Positions 23,817-38,719 of a DNA stretch of 64,000 nucleotides are shown piece by piece. The DNA comes from Brachycybe producta (Eukaryota; Arthropoda; Diplopoda; Playtdesmida; Andrognathidae), in NCBI GenBank assembly GCA_036925085.1, contig JAUPFP010000008.1, positions 4,613,277-4,677,276 on the forward strand. The letters are read 5' to 3'. The notes under the pieces are model-generated. The model was not told the origin of the DNA. It ran no database searches and saw only the letters and a program-made list of their open reading frames with translations. The position numbers and the translations under genes were made by a program. Each line of letters begins with the position of its first letter. The stretch's first letter is position 1.

Positions 23817-25257
23817 GGAACGACGCCGGAAATAAGAACAAAGTAATTCTTGTTCGATTCGTGACTTTTTTAAGTCGCTAAAACAACGAGATGTTTCATT
23901 TTTTTCTGTGACAAGTTATAAACAAAGAAAAATGAAACGCATTTGCTTTTTAAATTTTGTGATAGAAGTTTTCACAAGTATAAATGCAAATGTAAAAAAA
24001 AAATCCGATTAGCCACTGAAAAGAAAAAGCGAAAGTGGCGCACCTACAGTAATCGAAGATGTCAACTGATGACAATCGTTTGTTATGATTGTCGCTCTCT
24101 TTCTGTCCGTCCCTGCTGTTGACTTTATCGAAGTTATGAAAGTTTTGTCTGTTGTTGTAGCTATTCAAGCTGCTATATTTTTTGATTAATTAATTTAATC
24201 ATGTTCTTAAAATTAATTTATGTTCTTTTATATTTATAATATAGGCCTAGGTGTAGGGATCAAATAGTAAAAAAAAATTGTAGTTTTTTTTCCATCCTTT
24301 TAAAAAAGTAACTCTTTTTTTTCAAAAGAATTTTTATAAAATAACAAATGAAATTTGATTGTACTGGTGACAAATCGCTATTTTTTCTATCTAAATATAT
24401 AAGGTCGAAAGTATTATTGATACGAATTATTCGAATGAATATAATTCGATGACCTTTTTTTTAATTTGAGTTTTTTACATTTTTTGTTTTAATGCATAGA
24501 ATTATGTGCATTTTAGCATTTGTCGCAGCATTTTTTTCTCCTTTGCATTTATGTAGTTTAAATATTACTTTTAAAAAATCGTTCATAAAAAATGTGTAAA
24601 TTTATTTAAAAGTTGTGTATTTTGCTCAAGAGGTTATATAATGACTGTGGCGGCCACACTTTTTGCTCATAATAGTTTTACTTTTTAAATAATTAATTCG
24701 AAATATTCAAATTCTTTTACCCATCCAACAACAAAATTTATTATTATTCTTATAACAAGTGTGTGTGGCCTTAAATTTTAACTTTTTTTGTAGCTCTCTT
24801 AAAGTCTAACTTTAAAAATTATCAATCATCTCTAATGATGATGATGTAATATATATTTTGTATAATCAACTTTTTTATAAATTTGTTATCAATAAATAAA
24901 TAAATAAATTATTATAAAATACTGTCTAAAAAAATTTCAGATAATTTTATTTATTTCATTTAATTTATACAGTGGAAACAGTGTAACACAAAGAATTCGG
25001 ATGCTCAGGTCCGCTTCTTTTAATGTGAAATCCTTTTAACATGAAAAAATATCCTGGGCCATTCCACTTTATGTTAAATAATTTCCAACTTTGTTAATAT
25101 TTTAAATAAACACCACTAATCACTATTTTGTTAGTGAGTCAATATATATAATTTTATCTCAATGTATGTTCTTTGAACTTTTTTCGGAACCTGTATAACC
25201 AGGCAGCACCAGCTTTTTTCTGCTTGTTTCCTCCTACAATTTCATTAGTTAAAAATG
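23817..25257. other. Convergent 3' intergenic region
   Basis: Between the stop codons of the BCL2-like gene and CFAP161. AT-rich, with an AATA run and several AATAAA signals near 24890-24905. The plus-strand open frame at 25254 is the shadow of CFAP161 exon 7. No other gene seen. Confidence 0.6.
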
Positions 25258-26451
25258 TTATCGTTGTGGTTCTGCACTGACAATCGACCACATGTTACGG
25301 CCATGGACCGAGTTACGTCCTCCGTCGAGGTAAGTATGCGTCGTAACTTCATGTTCTTCTCCAAATGTCGTTCTGTAAATTGGTGAAAAATGAAACAAAC
25401 TTATAGATGTTAACAATAGTTTTATCTCTCCTATTTTACCTCATTTGGTGTTCTTCTTCCAAACATAGGTTCTGATTGGTGAATATGTGGTTAAGCATTA
25501 TAGGTACGTTTACCTAAAAGTAATTGTTAAAACATGTTGATAGACGGCCGGTTTTAGGGTTCAAAGAGGTAACTGTTATCGTTACAGGTACTGGCGTTCC
25601 CTCGAGTTCGAGTAAATAATCTAATTTTGTCGGTAGGATTTTCCAAATAGTGTAACGAGATGAACGAGACGACAATGTTATTTCCTGGTGTCGAGAAATC
25701 GTAGACGTGTTACCCATGGATGCCATATCACTGTACAGAAACATCTATACAAAAGAACGGTTTAATTATGCGAATTTTCACATCTAAAATAATCAAGATA
25801 ACAATTGTACTGTTTCTTCATCCGATATCATCGAACATACAGCAAACAGATCTCCGTAGGTAACTGGTTTTCTGTGTTTAGTTTGTCTTCCATCAATGCT
25901 ATTAACATAAGTTATTTATCAAATATTGATATTTATTATTGAGTAATTCCTGTTTACCTGACGACGACGAAAGAGTTTCGTACGATTGGTGAACAGTTTT
26001 TCATTGCACATAAAAAGTATCTTGGGCTAAAATCCTTTTGAATTAGATCCATTGAAAGGATATTAACAGATAAACATTGAGAGAACTGTAATCCTAATCC
26101 ATTATGACAGATTTTGACGACGTCTCCAAAGTGAAGAAATCCAGAAGAACATTCAGAAAGAATAGTCTAAAACGAAAAAAGATTTATTTTATTATGAGGT
26201 GGTTTTCTAACATAACAACGAGGAACCTTATTATAAAACGTATCAACGACGTGTTTCAGCTTCTGAGTGATGAGTTTTCCATCTTTTTCTTTATTTAAGA
26301 ATGATTTTTCTCTTTCCTAACAACATCAAAAATTAAAACGTGTCTCAATGAATAATAGAAAAAAATGACGTCAAATTTAAACCTCATTGATGTATTCTTC
26401 TTCTCTCCAATTACCGACAAGTACTTTGGAACAAAAATCGCGTTTTAGCAT
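25258..26451 (-). CDS. CFAP161: Cilia- and flagella-associated protein 161 homologue
   Basis: Seven exons: 26383-26451, 26227-26316, 25958-26166, 25811-25898, 25586-25744, 25440-25513, 25258-25372, all GT-AG; 267 aa (human 301). CFAP161 is a microtubule inner protein of motile axonemes. Seen in order: VGNWREEEYINE (human IGNWNEDVYLEEE), DGKLITQKLKHVV, FLHFGDVVKI (human YIHYGDKVML), SPIVRNSFVVVS, TYGDLFAVCSM, LFLYSDM-type FLYSDMASMGNT, LELEGTPVPV, NHIFTNQNL, FGEEHEVTTHTYLDGGR (human FGKEAEVVAHTYLDSHR), ending SAEPQR. The ATG at 26451 gives an N-terminus aligned with the family start. The gene is probably RFX-controlled through the X-box at 26541. Its presence implies motile cilia or flagellated sperm. 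Confidence 0.9.
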
Positions 26452-26503
26452 AGTCAAAAAACCTATTGTTTCTTCAAACAAAATTAATTATTCAACAGCT
26501 GAT

Positions 26504-26514
26504 AACCGCCATTG
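26504..26514 (-). promoter_or_regulatory. YY1-like element upstream of CFAP161
   Basis: The minus strand reads CAACAATGGCGG, close to the AAnATGGCGGC consensus. Its ATG opens a short upstream frame (MAVISC then stop), so it is not the protein start. Similar elements occur at GKAP1 and TIM44. Confidence 0.45.
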
Positions 26515-26540
26515 TTGTTTACGTCCATGGTTGAATACGC

Positions 26541-26554
26541 GTTGCCATGGTAAC
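26541..26554. promoter_or_regulatory. Palindromic RFX X-box upstream of CFAP161
   Basis: GTTGCCATGGTAAC is a perfect two-half-site match to the RFX consensus GTNRCC-N(0-3)-RGYAAC. It lies 90 bases before the CFAP161 ATG. X-boxes within about 150 bases of the start are the classical control element of ciliary genes in animals. Confidence 0.88.
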
Positions 26555-27121
26555 ATCACTGCGGAGCTTGTAGTTACTTTTTCTTATTAAATGAACCAAA
26601 TTACTAGAATCATTTGTAAAATAATATAATAATACTAAAACAAAATTATATCATTATTAATAAAAACGGGGAATTCATCTCATTTTGTATGATAATTTCG
26701 ATTTCGGACGTCACACTGTTTGTTACGTCACAAAATTCGCTTAACATGCCAGACGTGTCAGCATGACGTCATAATTTAGAAGTCATATGGCGCTACTTTA
26801 GGGTGTACAAACATGACGCGTATGACGTTAAAATTGTACTAAATAATAAACCATATTACTTCGCTCATTAGCTGACTTCAATGGTATTTGAATGTAGATG
26901 GCATGCTTCCAAACGTGACCGGTGATCGATTCACCGATGTCCTCTTTTCATTCTTTGTATTTTTCTACAAATTGGAAAGAGAGAGAAAGTCGCCATATTG
27001 AATTTGGGTGTAGTGAAATTTCTTTGGTGTTGTTTTCGTGGCATTTATGGTGTTCGTGTGATAAGAAAACCCCCTTTTTTTTGTCTGTGTTTTAATCCTT
27101 AAAGAAGTGAAATAGACAGCA
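26555..27121. promoter_or_regulatory. Divergent CFAP161/GOLPH3 promoter region
   Basis: About 570 bases upstream of GOLPH3, with several TGACGTCA or TGACGTCAC-type CRE-like words (for example about 26708 and 26765) and GTCGCCATATTG at about 26990, a classical YY1 core (GCCATnTTG) on the GOLPH3 side. No gene. Confidence 0.5.
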
Positions 27122-30194
<3,073 letters not shown>

Positions 30195-31123
30195 TAGGTT
30201 TTTTTCTCTCCTTTTTCGTCTTCTTTCTCTCTTATTGGTCTCTTTTTTGTTGTTGCTCCTATTATCTCCTCTTTTTTTTTGGTTTTTTCACGGTAAGTGA
30301 CACGCTTTGTAGATGTTTTCGGTATGGATGTGTGAGTGACGCGCGCGCGTTCGCGATCGAGTGACGATGTTGAGCTACGATTCTAATTTTACGTTCTTTT
30401 CAATTTTGTCTTCTTTTTAAAATCCCAATATTTTTCAAACGGTTTTTTGATCTAAAACGAATGATAGGATAGAAAGAAAGGACAAACGAACTTAATTGAT
30501 GGTGTGTCGGAAAATGTGTTTTCGGTAACCTTCTTTCGTTTTTTCTTCAATTTCAATTAGTTTCATTTCTCTTTTTTGGGGGGGATTTCTTTTACGTAAA
30601 AAATTAATAGATTTACATGTATTTGAAGAAAAGAAAAACACTTTTCTGCTTCTTTCAAAAATGTTTTGTACATAATATTAATTATCTAAGGATTCATGAT
30701 ATATCTATATATATATTTGTTGCTTCTTGTATTTCTCTTTCTCGAGACGGCATTGGTTGAGTTTTTAAACAAAAAGAGTTGTTTCTTATGTTTCTGGTTA
30801 TGTTGATGTTTTCTTACGGTGCTGGAAAACGTTACGGAAAAATGAGTGACGCACCGAGGGCGGATATGCATTGTTGTGGCAGACGATTCGCACAATCCTT
30901 AATTAGGTGCGTTCACAGATGAGCAACTTTAGTGGTCGGGATGAATTACAAAAATGTGTCGACATGTTGTTGAAACCGACACAACTCGAATTAACTTGCA
31001 GCGATTGTGAAGTGGTAATAGTGTAGTTCAAAGAACTGCATTATGTGGTCGAGTGATCGGTTACCACTTTTTTTTTTTTGCAGACACATCGACGTAACCA
31101 GAGCATACAACTTTAAACTTGGA

Positions 31124-31320
31124 CCCTTTTCATACAACCACTTTTGGTAGTCGATTTCGATTGCAAAATGTAATTGGCTTGTCAAGTCGACTTTTTTGTT
31201 TGCAGTTCACTCAATAATAACATTGGGGCCACTGTCTAACCATCGTTTTGCCGACAAGCCAACTACACTTTGCAGTTGAAATCGACCTCCAAAAGTGGTT
31301 CGTATGTAAAGGCTCTTATT
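31124..31320. repeat. Repeat family D, copy 2 (hairpin)
   Basis: Arms CATACAACCACTTTTGGTAG and CTCCAAAAGTGGTTCGTATG, with internal ATTGGCTTGTC and GACAAGCCAACT complementary. Another family-D end (GTTCACAGATGAGCAAC) lies at about 30911, so two elements may be nested. Confidence 0.75.
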
Positions 31321-32106
31321 TTCCCGCTTGGCTTTTGTCGCTTCTACCTTTTTTTTAAGATGAAGAGCTGTTTTTTCTCTCCTTCCATTTGTTCCTGTTG
31401 AAAAAAAGAAATCTTTTTCGATGCTCCCAAATAGTAAAAATCAAAGTACTTTTGATTTGTAGACCCAACTAACGAGCTATGTAATGACGTCTTATATTAA
31501 TATATCAGCAATTAGACACCTTTATTAATTGGGGTTCTCACCTTAGCTTTGTTTTTTTTATATTTCATTTTGAAGCATTTGAAATGAAATTGAATTTTCT
31601 TTTGTTGCCCACACAATTTATGAATACGTGTGTGTGTGTGTGTTATTTGAGACTGGACGTTCAATTGTAAAGAAATATATTTCCATTCAGTAATTTATAT
31701 TATTATACCTTATACAATATGTTTTTTTTTTTGCAAATTTGAACGTCTTGGTTGATTGATTGCGCTATTATTTCGAATTGACGCAAGATTTGTGTGAGTT
31801 TTAAGATTTTATCATTCTCTAACGCTGTGGTTTCTATATTTTCTTTTGCGTTTTTAGTTTACATACAAAAAAAAAGATAATCAGAATGCCATTTAAGTTG
31901 GCAATGAATTAATTAATGTGTGTTTGTTAATTCAAGAGAAAGATGTACATATAAAAATACGAGCAAGAACTTACGGACATTATATTAATCGAATGAAGAG
32001 TAAAGTTTGTTAGCTGTAGTAATTTAAATAAAATTGGCTAAAATAAGATTTGTAATGGTCAGATTGAATTTAATGTATTTTTTGATTAATTGTTTTGCAC
32101 GTGCAG

Positions 32107-32286
32107 AGACTTACAGAAGCATTTTTTGGTTCTGAGCTTGACAGCACGTTCTATCAGAATGTGCGATGAGAGTTTGCATCAACGTTTGTTATTTTTCAGG
32201 TGGTCGATGGTCGGGTGGTTGCTCAAAGAACGTTGTTTTCCAAACTTATCAAAAGCAATTTTATTAAATTATTTAAGGTGTTTTAA
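32107..32286 (+). other. Doubtful two-exon coding fragment
   Basis: After a CACGTGCAG acceptor, 32107-32160 reads RLTEAFFGSELDSTFYQN; a 39-base GT-AG intron would join it in frame to 32200-32286 (VVDGRVVAQRTLFSKL...KLFKVF, stop). Both pieces look protein-like and the splice phases agree, but there is no start codon exon in sight, the intron would be the shortest in the window, and I recognise no family. It may be a gene remnant or chance. Confidence 0.25.
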
Positions 32287-33383
32287 AAACATAATATAGT
32301 CAATTACAAACTAAAGGTTATTTTTATGTTGATAATCTTTAAAAAATAAAAACTTTGTATTGCGTTTTGTCAGTTTTGAAAATTCGCTTTTCTTGTCAAG
32401 TTGAATGAAAAAGCCAATAATGAATGCGGTCATTTCCAAAAGGCCATAAAGAGGTTCGTTTTTGAAGATTAAACAAGCCTCGTTGCTTATTCATTTACTA
32501 TTTTGCTTTTTTAAGCTTTCAGTTTTCTAAAACTAACCAAAATAGTCTTAGTCTTTTAGAACCTAAAAACGATGCCTTAATAACGAAAGGTATACTGGCC
32601 GGGTCTCATAACAATTAGTTATCACCAGTTGCGGTGTTGAACCAAATTTACAAAGCTGATGCAGCTGAGTAATTAACAATTCTAGCATCACTGCCACGAT
32701 TTGGATGAAAATAAAGATAGACCATTACCTACCATTTCTAGCAGAAATATTTGGAAATAAAAAGACAGTGAACAAGTTTTAGAATATTGTCAATATGTTT
32801 TGAAGTACAGTCATAATTTAATACAAACGAAAAGGGATAAAAGTATTGTAAATTTATGATATGAAAATGTTAGCGTGTTTAAGAATAAAAAACTTCCATT
32901 TGTAGATGGAAAAACACACTCGTAATTTGGGGGACAAAAACTGATTAAACTACTAATTTGTGGTTTGTTTTCGATTAATGCATTACACACAGCATATTAT
33001 TATTATTTTTATTACAGAAAATAATTACTCTTGTGTGCTTTAGAAGGGTAAGTTTATTGATTAGAACATTTTAGACAAGAAAATTTCCACATTACATATA
33101 ACAGTATACATAATAAGCACTCTTACATATTGTACACTACAATTTGTGCATTGTTTTCTTTGCTCAGTTAATTCTATTTGGAAGCGTTATATGTGGTGCT
33201 TAAACTGATTAATCTTGTTTTCTGTGCTAATCGTTTATTCCATTACTTTTTGATGTTAATGTTTTAATTTTTAACAATGAAGGAATATTTTGTTGCTTTT
33301 TTGTTATTTTTATTTTCAAGTTCTGCATTTATTTAACTTTTGGCATCTTTAGCAACTTTGAAAATTGACCATCTCTTTCGAAA

Positions 33384-34960
33384 ATGTTTCAACCAGATGA
33401 TGAAGCGAATAACTTCCAAGTTGATTTCAATGAAATACTGAAACCAATGTTAACATTTATGAAGTGGTATGGATTGTGGTTTATTCCTGACGATGTTTTG
33501 CAAAAGAAAGTATTTGGATTCAACATTTGGAAGTTGAATTCAATTCTGTTTATCTTTCTTAATTTTTTAACATTCTTTATGTACGGTGGAATTACTGTTG
33601 TCTATGGCCCTACTGTTGACTTTGTCACCTGGGCTATGGCTTGTTTCGTCTGTATTCTTCTCTTTCACAATACTTACACCAGTTGCATCTTTCATTCACA
33701 TTTATCCAAGGGGAGATTTTTGTCTTTCTTCAGACAGTTTCACAAGTTGGTCGAAGGTGAAATGGAAAGAAAACGCTTCAATGTGTTTGTCACCAAGATA
33801 ACTATGAGGGTTTTTCTTATTACCGTTGTAATGAGTATAGTAAACATTTTGGGTAATTAGTTTTCTCCTCATCCCCACCGAACACTCATAGATAGTAACA
33901 AAGAATGTTTCGTTTCATTTTTATTTTAGCATGGATTGCTTTAATGTACGGTAACTTTTACTTGGGCTTGGAAACTAATTTCACTCCGTTGTCGATGGTG
34001 CGACATTTTACGACACCTTGGGTCGAAATAGTTTTCTTTTACGGAACTTACGCAGTTATCGTCGTGGTTCCACATCTTTGTATCTATCACGGATTCTTTG
34101 TACTGAATTGCATGATTTTGAGGTACAGCATTGAACGATTCAATGTATTTTTAGAAGAGAACATCAATTCGACGGATAGCGACAACAATGAGTCCCTGTA
34201 CGAAGAAAGAATCGAATATTTCAGACGCAGAAATCACTTTTTCATTCAGATGGTCAATCTGTTTGACGAATTGTACCAATGGATAACTTTTGAGTACATT
34301 ATTTTGTGTGTTGGGACATCTTGTTTAGCATCTTACTTTATGGTTTTCTTCTGTTCAAATCTTCTGAGTAAATCAATACAAATTATGTGGACCATGAATT
34401 GTTTTGCATCGGCAGCGATTGTTGCATCGGGATCTGTAATTGTGCACGGTGCAGTATGTCACCAGCGATTTCTAATATTTTCTAGGGGCTTACAAAAGCC
34501 TAATTTTAATGCCTTGCATTTTGTTCTTATTCTTAAGTCACGTCGAAGTCTGAAATTTTTACACTCCGCACATTTACGAAGTCGTACTGCTAAACCTTTT
34601 CTTCATGTAAAGTATCGAACTAATTAATCGAATGACAACGATAATGTTTTCAATTTTATTCTCATTTCATATAGTTGTTGTGTTACGCACAACGTATTGC
34701 TGGATCTGAAGTAGGAATAACTGCACTCGGTTTCCTCACCATTACGAAGGAATTTGTCTTAAATGTAAGCTGTTTATTGTTGTCTTTTAAGCTGTGAAAT
34801 TGAGGTCATTTGAAATACTTTTTTCTTATTTTTTCAGTACATTGCTGCATTTTTCAGTTATTTTTTCTTACTGATGCAATTTAGCCCACCAAGAGATTTC
34901 TGCGTTTCTAACTTACATAATACTACAGCTAACACAACATTTGCAGCAAACATTCATTAA
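33384..34960 (+). CDS. Gustatory-receptor-family seven-transmembrane protein
   Basis: Four exons, all GT-AG: 33384-33852, 33930-34606, 34675-34764, 34838-34960; 452 aa. The insect-type chemoreceptor superfamily has an inverted 7TM topology (cytoplasmic N-terminus) and forms ligand-gated cation channels. Seen: MFQPDDE start with acidic N-tail, LKPMLTFMKWYGLWF, then hydrophobic spans at about residues 50-70, 77-97, 137-165, 190-217, 290-310, 325-345 and the last TM. The C-terminal signature is GITALGFLTITKEFVLN, then YIAAFFSYFFLLMQFS, matching TYhhhhhQF with Ser for Thr (SYFFLLMQF). Short introns near the 3' end follow the usual phase-0 pattern of the family. Ligand unknown. Single gene here, no tandem paralogue. 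Confidence 0.85.
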
Positions 34961-35159
34961 TTCATTATTAGTTACATTGGCGCATTTATTTCTGTCAAGG
35001 CCTCTGGGCGCTTTGCGATTTCAGGGCCCTAGGCGTTTCACAATATTTCTTTGAAAATTGGACCTTGCAACAGGTTTCCAAAACGAAGTTGCTATTAGTT
35101 GATGTTTGTAACTAAACGTTTCTGTTAGTTGATGAATGTTCTGTCTTGTTGTTTGTTTC

Positions 35160-35410
35160 CATCTTGAAAATGTGGTGCAACATGTTTCTCTAGTGTAACA
35201 TATCTTGTTGTCTGTGCACAGTTGTCTTTTGATTATTTTCCTTTCTTGCTCCTATGTAGACACTAGTTTTGAGAAACATGGAGCAACAAGTTGCTGGAGT
35301 TTTTTTGTGAAAGCAACATGTTTCTCCTGTGTGGACACAACGGTTCCCCTTGTTGCTAGATGTTTCACACAAATATCTCCACTTGTTGCCATAGTGTGAA
35401 CTGTTAGTTT
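35160..35410. repeat. Inverted-repeat element between GR-like gene and SAAL1
   Basis: Words such as GCAACATGTTTCTC and CTTGTTGC recur in direct and inverted order, with terminal GTGTGAAC... and TGTCCACA... pieces; the stretch looks like a decayed MITE. Open frames on both strands across it are by-products. Confidence 0.45.
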
Positions 35411-35581
35411 AGAGATTTTCATTGTACTGAAATGAATAAATAACTTACAAAACACAACAAATTTATCACAAAATACAATTTATTATAATGCAGATGATAC
35501 AGTTATGCGTATTCTTTGTTGTGTAATTAATATTTCAAATTGTTAAAATGTTTTTATTAGATGAAAGCAAAATGAATGAGA

Positions 35582-38438
35582 TTAATTTAAAATGTCTGCT
35601 ATTTTTTCCAGTTGTTCTTTATGGCTTGTTAAATGCAAACGAATAGAGGAAATTAATTTGTTTCCTTCATTTAATTTAGACATAAAACTGAATATCCTTT
35701 TTATGTCGTTTTGTTCATAATCATTTAAACTCCTTAGAAAAAGAAAACTTGCCTAAGAAATGAAAAAAACAAAAACAATAAGAAACATTAATTAAATTAA
35801 CTACATTGAACTCATAAGAAACGATTCACTGAGCTCTAGTTACACTGGAAGCATATTTATTTAATCTGACGTATTTACATACAAATTCTGACACGATCAT
35901 TTCCATTTTATATTTTCTCTGACTTTGTAATCGAACGAAGAGAAACTTGTTTGACTAACTGTGCTTGTATTTCGGTTCTGTTCCGAGTAATTCGATTTCT
36001 GAATACAGATTTCGCATCGTTTTTTTGGTTCTAGCGTATTTTTCTTATGGCCGTTTTTCATCTGATGACACATCCAGTGTACCTATAACCCTATCTGAAT
36101 ATAACTTTACCTTACGGTTTGACAAAAAATCTTCAATGAGCTCGGCCATCGATTCATCCAAAATAACAATCCTCTCATCTATCTTAGTATCGTTTGTTTT
36201 GTCTTCAGTCATTTTCTTTCCGACCAATTCTAGTAACTTTAACAATGACCGAATATGTTCTATTGCAAATAAATAATTACAATTTACTTGAAACACTGCA
36301 ATGGTTTTATTAAATAATGAACATTCATTTTAACCTTTTTCAAGGATATTAACAACTGTGCCTGAACACAAAGACGTCATTAATATTTGCCAGATCTGCA
36401 CAGCTGATGCAAAACCAACAATTCTTGCTTCTAAATCCACGAAATCATCATCCAAAGCATTCTTGAAATACTTTGAAATGATGTCGAGGATTACTCTTGA
36501 ATGGTTAGCTATCAAATTAAACGAGATCATGCTTAAAGTTGTTTTTAAAGTGTAAACGCTCCTCAAACCCTGGTTATTCTGTCTTTAAGGAGCAAAATTA
36601 AGAGAAACTTGAAAGTGTTTTAGAAACTAGAAGATATTTTAAACGTTTGTCTATAAAAAATTTATTTTGAACGATATCGACAATCAACATGAAAGTGCTT
36701 CTGCTACTGTCTAGTTTCTAACCGATTGTCAATTTCTCATTTGTGTTGCTCCTGAAACGCAAAATAACTTAGACTTTGAAAATCAATTGTTCATAAAACA
36801 TCTTAAAAAACGATTATGAACGAATATGTTAAAAAGATAAGACGCACAGATCGTTTCTTTTCCTTTTTCGGTCATGCTCAGAAGTTGCAAAATGTGAAGA
36901 TAAACATCGATGATTTTCACGTCATTGAATCTTTTTTTATGAACAGGAAAGTAAGTTAAAATTTATTGCTACATTTCATGAGTTTGAATGTTATTTTATT
37001 AATAGACCCAATTTGATAAATGGCTTCGAGGAGAGATTCTACAAATTCCTTGGTTGCCCAGGTTGTGCAGAAATCACAATGGATGTCCAACACGGAATCT
37101 AAGAAGTCGGCTGTAGCTTTCAATAGTAAACCTAACACAAAGAAGGTAAGAATTATTAACTGTTTCTTAATCTAATTGACATTAGAGCTTATAGACACTC
37201 CAGTTTCTGGCTAGCGTTTTGAACAGTAATTCAAGTTGCCATCGCTTCTTGAATGTTGTGGTTGCAATATTCAAAGGTTTTTTTAATTTTATAACCCTTT
37301 AGAATTATGCTAATTTGTTCGACCCATATTAAAGGCCCCTCAAAAAAGTCCATTTATCTGCCTGGCTACCTTTCATTCTTCAAGAACATCTATGCCTAAT
37401 TTTCATGGAGTTTCGATCTGCCAATTGGTTGCTAGAGCCATTTGGGTAACTTTTGAACCTTCAAAATTGATCAAGACTCCTGGAGTACCGTGCAACTCTC
37501 GGAGTGTCTAGGCTTACTTATTACAATTTACCATTCGTAGAACTGGACAAAATGAACGTTAGACGTGGAAGAAAGTTTGGATCTTCTTCGAATAGTTTTA
37601 ACCACGAAGATTGACAAGACGGATTCTCGACACAGGTAGTAAAGAACCTTAAAAGTTCAGTTAATGTTGGTGAATCCGTAGACTCCAGCAGAGACATGGC
37701 AATAGAGACTAATCTTTCATGTTTGGTAACGGCATTGCACCCATCCGTATCGCAAACTATGTTCCCACATATTCCGAACAAGATTTCCTATAGTAAAAGA
37801 AAAACAAAATGATCTTTTTATATTAAACGAAACCCTCGAATATGAAGTTTTAATTTGTATACCGTGAGTCTCGGAAGCGTTCTACTGTATTTGGAAGCGA
37901 GTGAGTCGGTGAAGATATCGGTGGTTGGAATAGTTATAAGATACTTGACAACATCGTTAGATGCGGACATGTCCCAAAGTTGACAGAGATCGTCTTCGAT
38001 ATCCTTGTCTAACTCTCGTATAGTAGCTTCTTCTTCGACATCATCATCAGTCTGAGAACGAGAAACGATCTAAAATTGAGAAGGGAGAAAAAAACCGCAA
38101 TAAGTATTATGATTCAGGTTTCACTAAAGAGATGATTCTCTGTGTGTAAATAACTCAGTCAGTTTCATGATTGTCGCTATAACGAAGCGTTCGCTGTAGA
38201 CAGTGTCGCCAATCGTGTCTCCAGACGCACCGATTCCTAAATGCGAATCATTCAGATCGGGAGGTGGAGAAGGATTACGAGGAGAAGTGCCCGTGTTCCA
38301 CCGGTCGTTCTCCATCTCGTCTTGAGAGTACTCCAGTTCGAGGTCACTTCTGTCAGACTGTAATATCGATTCCATTTCTAAACGACGGTCCACAATCGAC
38401 TTATCTTTCTGTTCATTCATTTGATCACTGTTTAGCAC
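35582..38438 (-). CDS. SAAL1: SAAL1 homologue (serum amyloid A-like 1)
   Basis: Eight exons: 38157-38438, 37863-38069, 37532-37787, 37008-37131, 36844-36930, 36335-36531, 36111-36295, 35582-35752; about 502 aa (human 474). SAAL1 is an armadillo-like nuclear/cytosolic protein linked to cell proliferation; mechanism unclear. Seen: NPSPPPDLNDS and IGDTVYSERF (human NPSPPPP, IGSTVYSKHW), RELDKDIEDDLCQLWDMS (human TELDEEMENEICRVWDMS), GICGNIVC, FILSSSTNG (human FIMSSSTN), DVYLHILQLL (human DVYMHILQLL), then a 60-residue stretch aligning without gaps. The family NPSPPP sits about 55 residues in, after an acidic extension. Intron 1 lacks a GT donor in phase 0; the best reading is GA-AG (ACT|GAGTTA). 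The last exon is supported by phase only. Confidence 0.87.
36533..36812. repeat. Repeat family E copy inside SAAL1 intron 5
   Basis: From CTTAAAGTTGTTTTTAAAG, through CTGGTTATTCTGTC, to about AACATCTTAAAAAACG. Its left end is exactly next to the 5' end of SAAL1 exon 6: the acceptor AG on the minus strand (CTTTAAG) is the terminal sequence of the repeat. Confidence 0.6.
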
Positions 38439-38719
38439 TTAAATAACCTTAAAATTCAAATAGCATAGATGGTTAAAAAGAAGGGGGGTTGGTTTTGTTT
38501 ATACCTGTCTACTTTAATGTTTAGATTTACAGTTTGAAAATGATCGAATTTTATTTTGGTTATTTTTTGTATCATTTTGTGGAAAAAAAGTCATATTCAC
38601 ATTGCCTTAATTTTTTGCCGTATTTTTTTAAAACTATATATCACTGTTAAAATGCTTTTTTTTCCACCTTGAATCCTTTCAACAGGGTTGCAACATACAC
38701 GTTGGAACTTTGTTCAGAA

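Larger units (their letters stand above)
30195..33383. other. Intergenic region with a family-D repeat
   Basis: About 3.2 kb between GOLPH3 and the gustatory-receptor-like gene. It contains the GOLPH3 3' UTR (T-rich, many TTTTTT), a family-D hairpin (31124-31320, with a second partial arm from about 30905), a GT run at 31630 and one doubtful two-exon coding fragment at 32107-32286. Otherwise nothing recognised. Confidence 0.6.

Noticed and set aside
25254-25512. Plus-strand exons (MLSLWFCTDNRP..., VLIGEYVVKHYR) with good-looking splice sites
   Set aside because: They are the complement of CFAP161 exons 6-7, whose minus-strand reading matches the family residue by residue.
36864-36870. GG-AG or GA-AG donor at the end of SAAL1 exon 5
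   Set aside because: A canonical GT donor further on (TGTGC|GTCTTA) with the CTTTAAG acceptor closes the phase and gives a gapless 60-residue alignment to human SAAL1.
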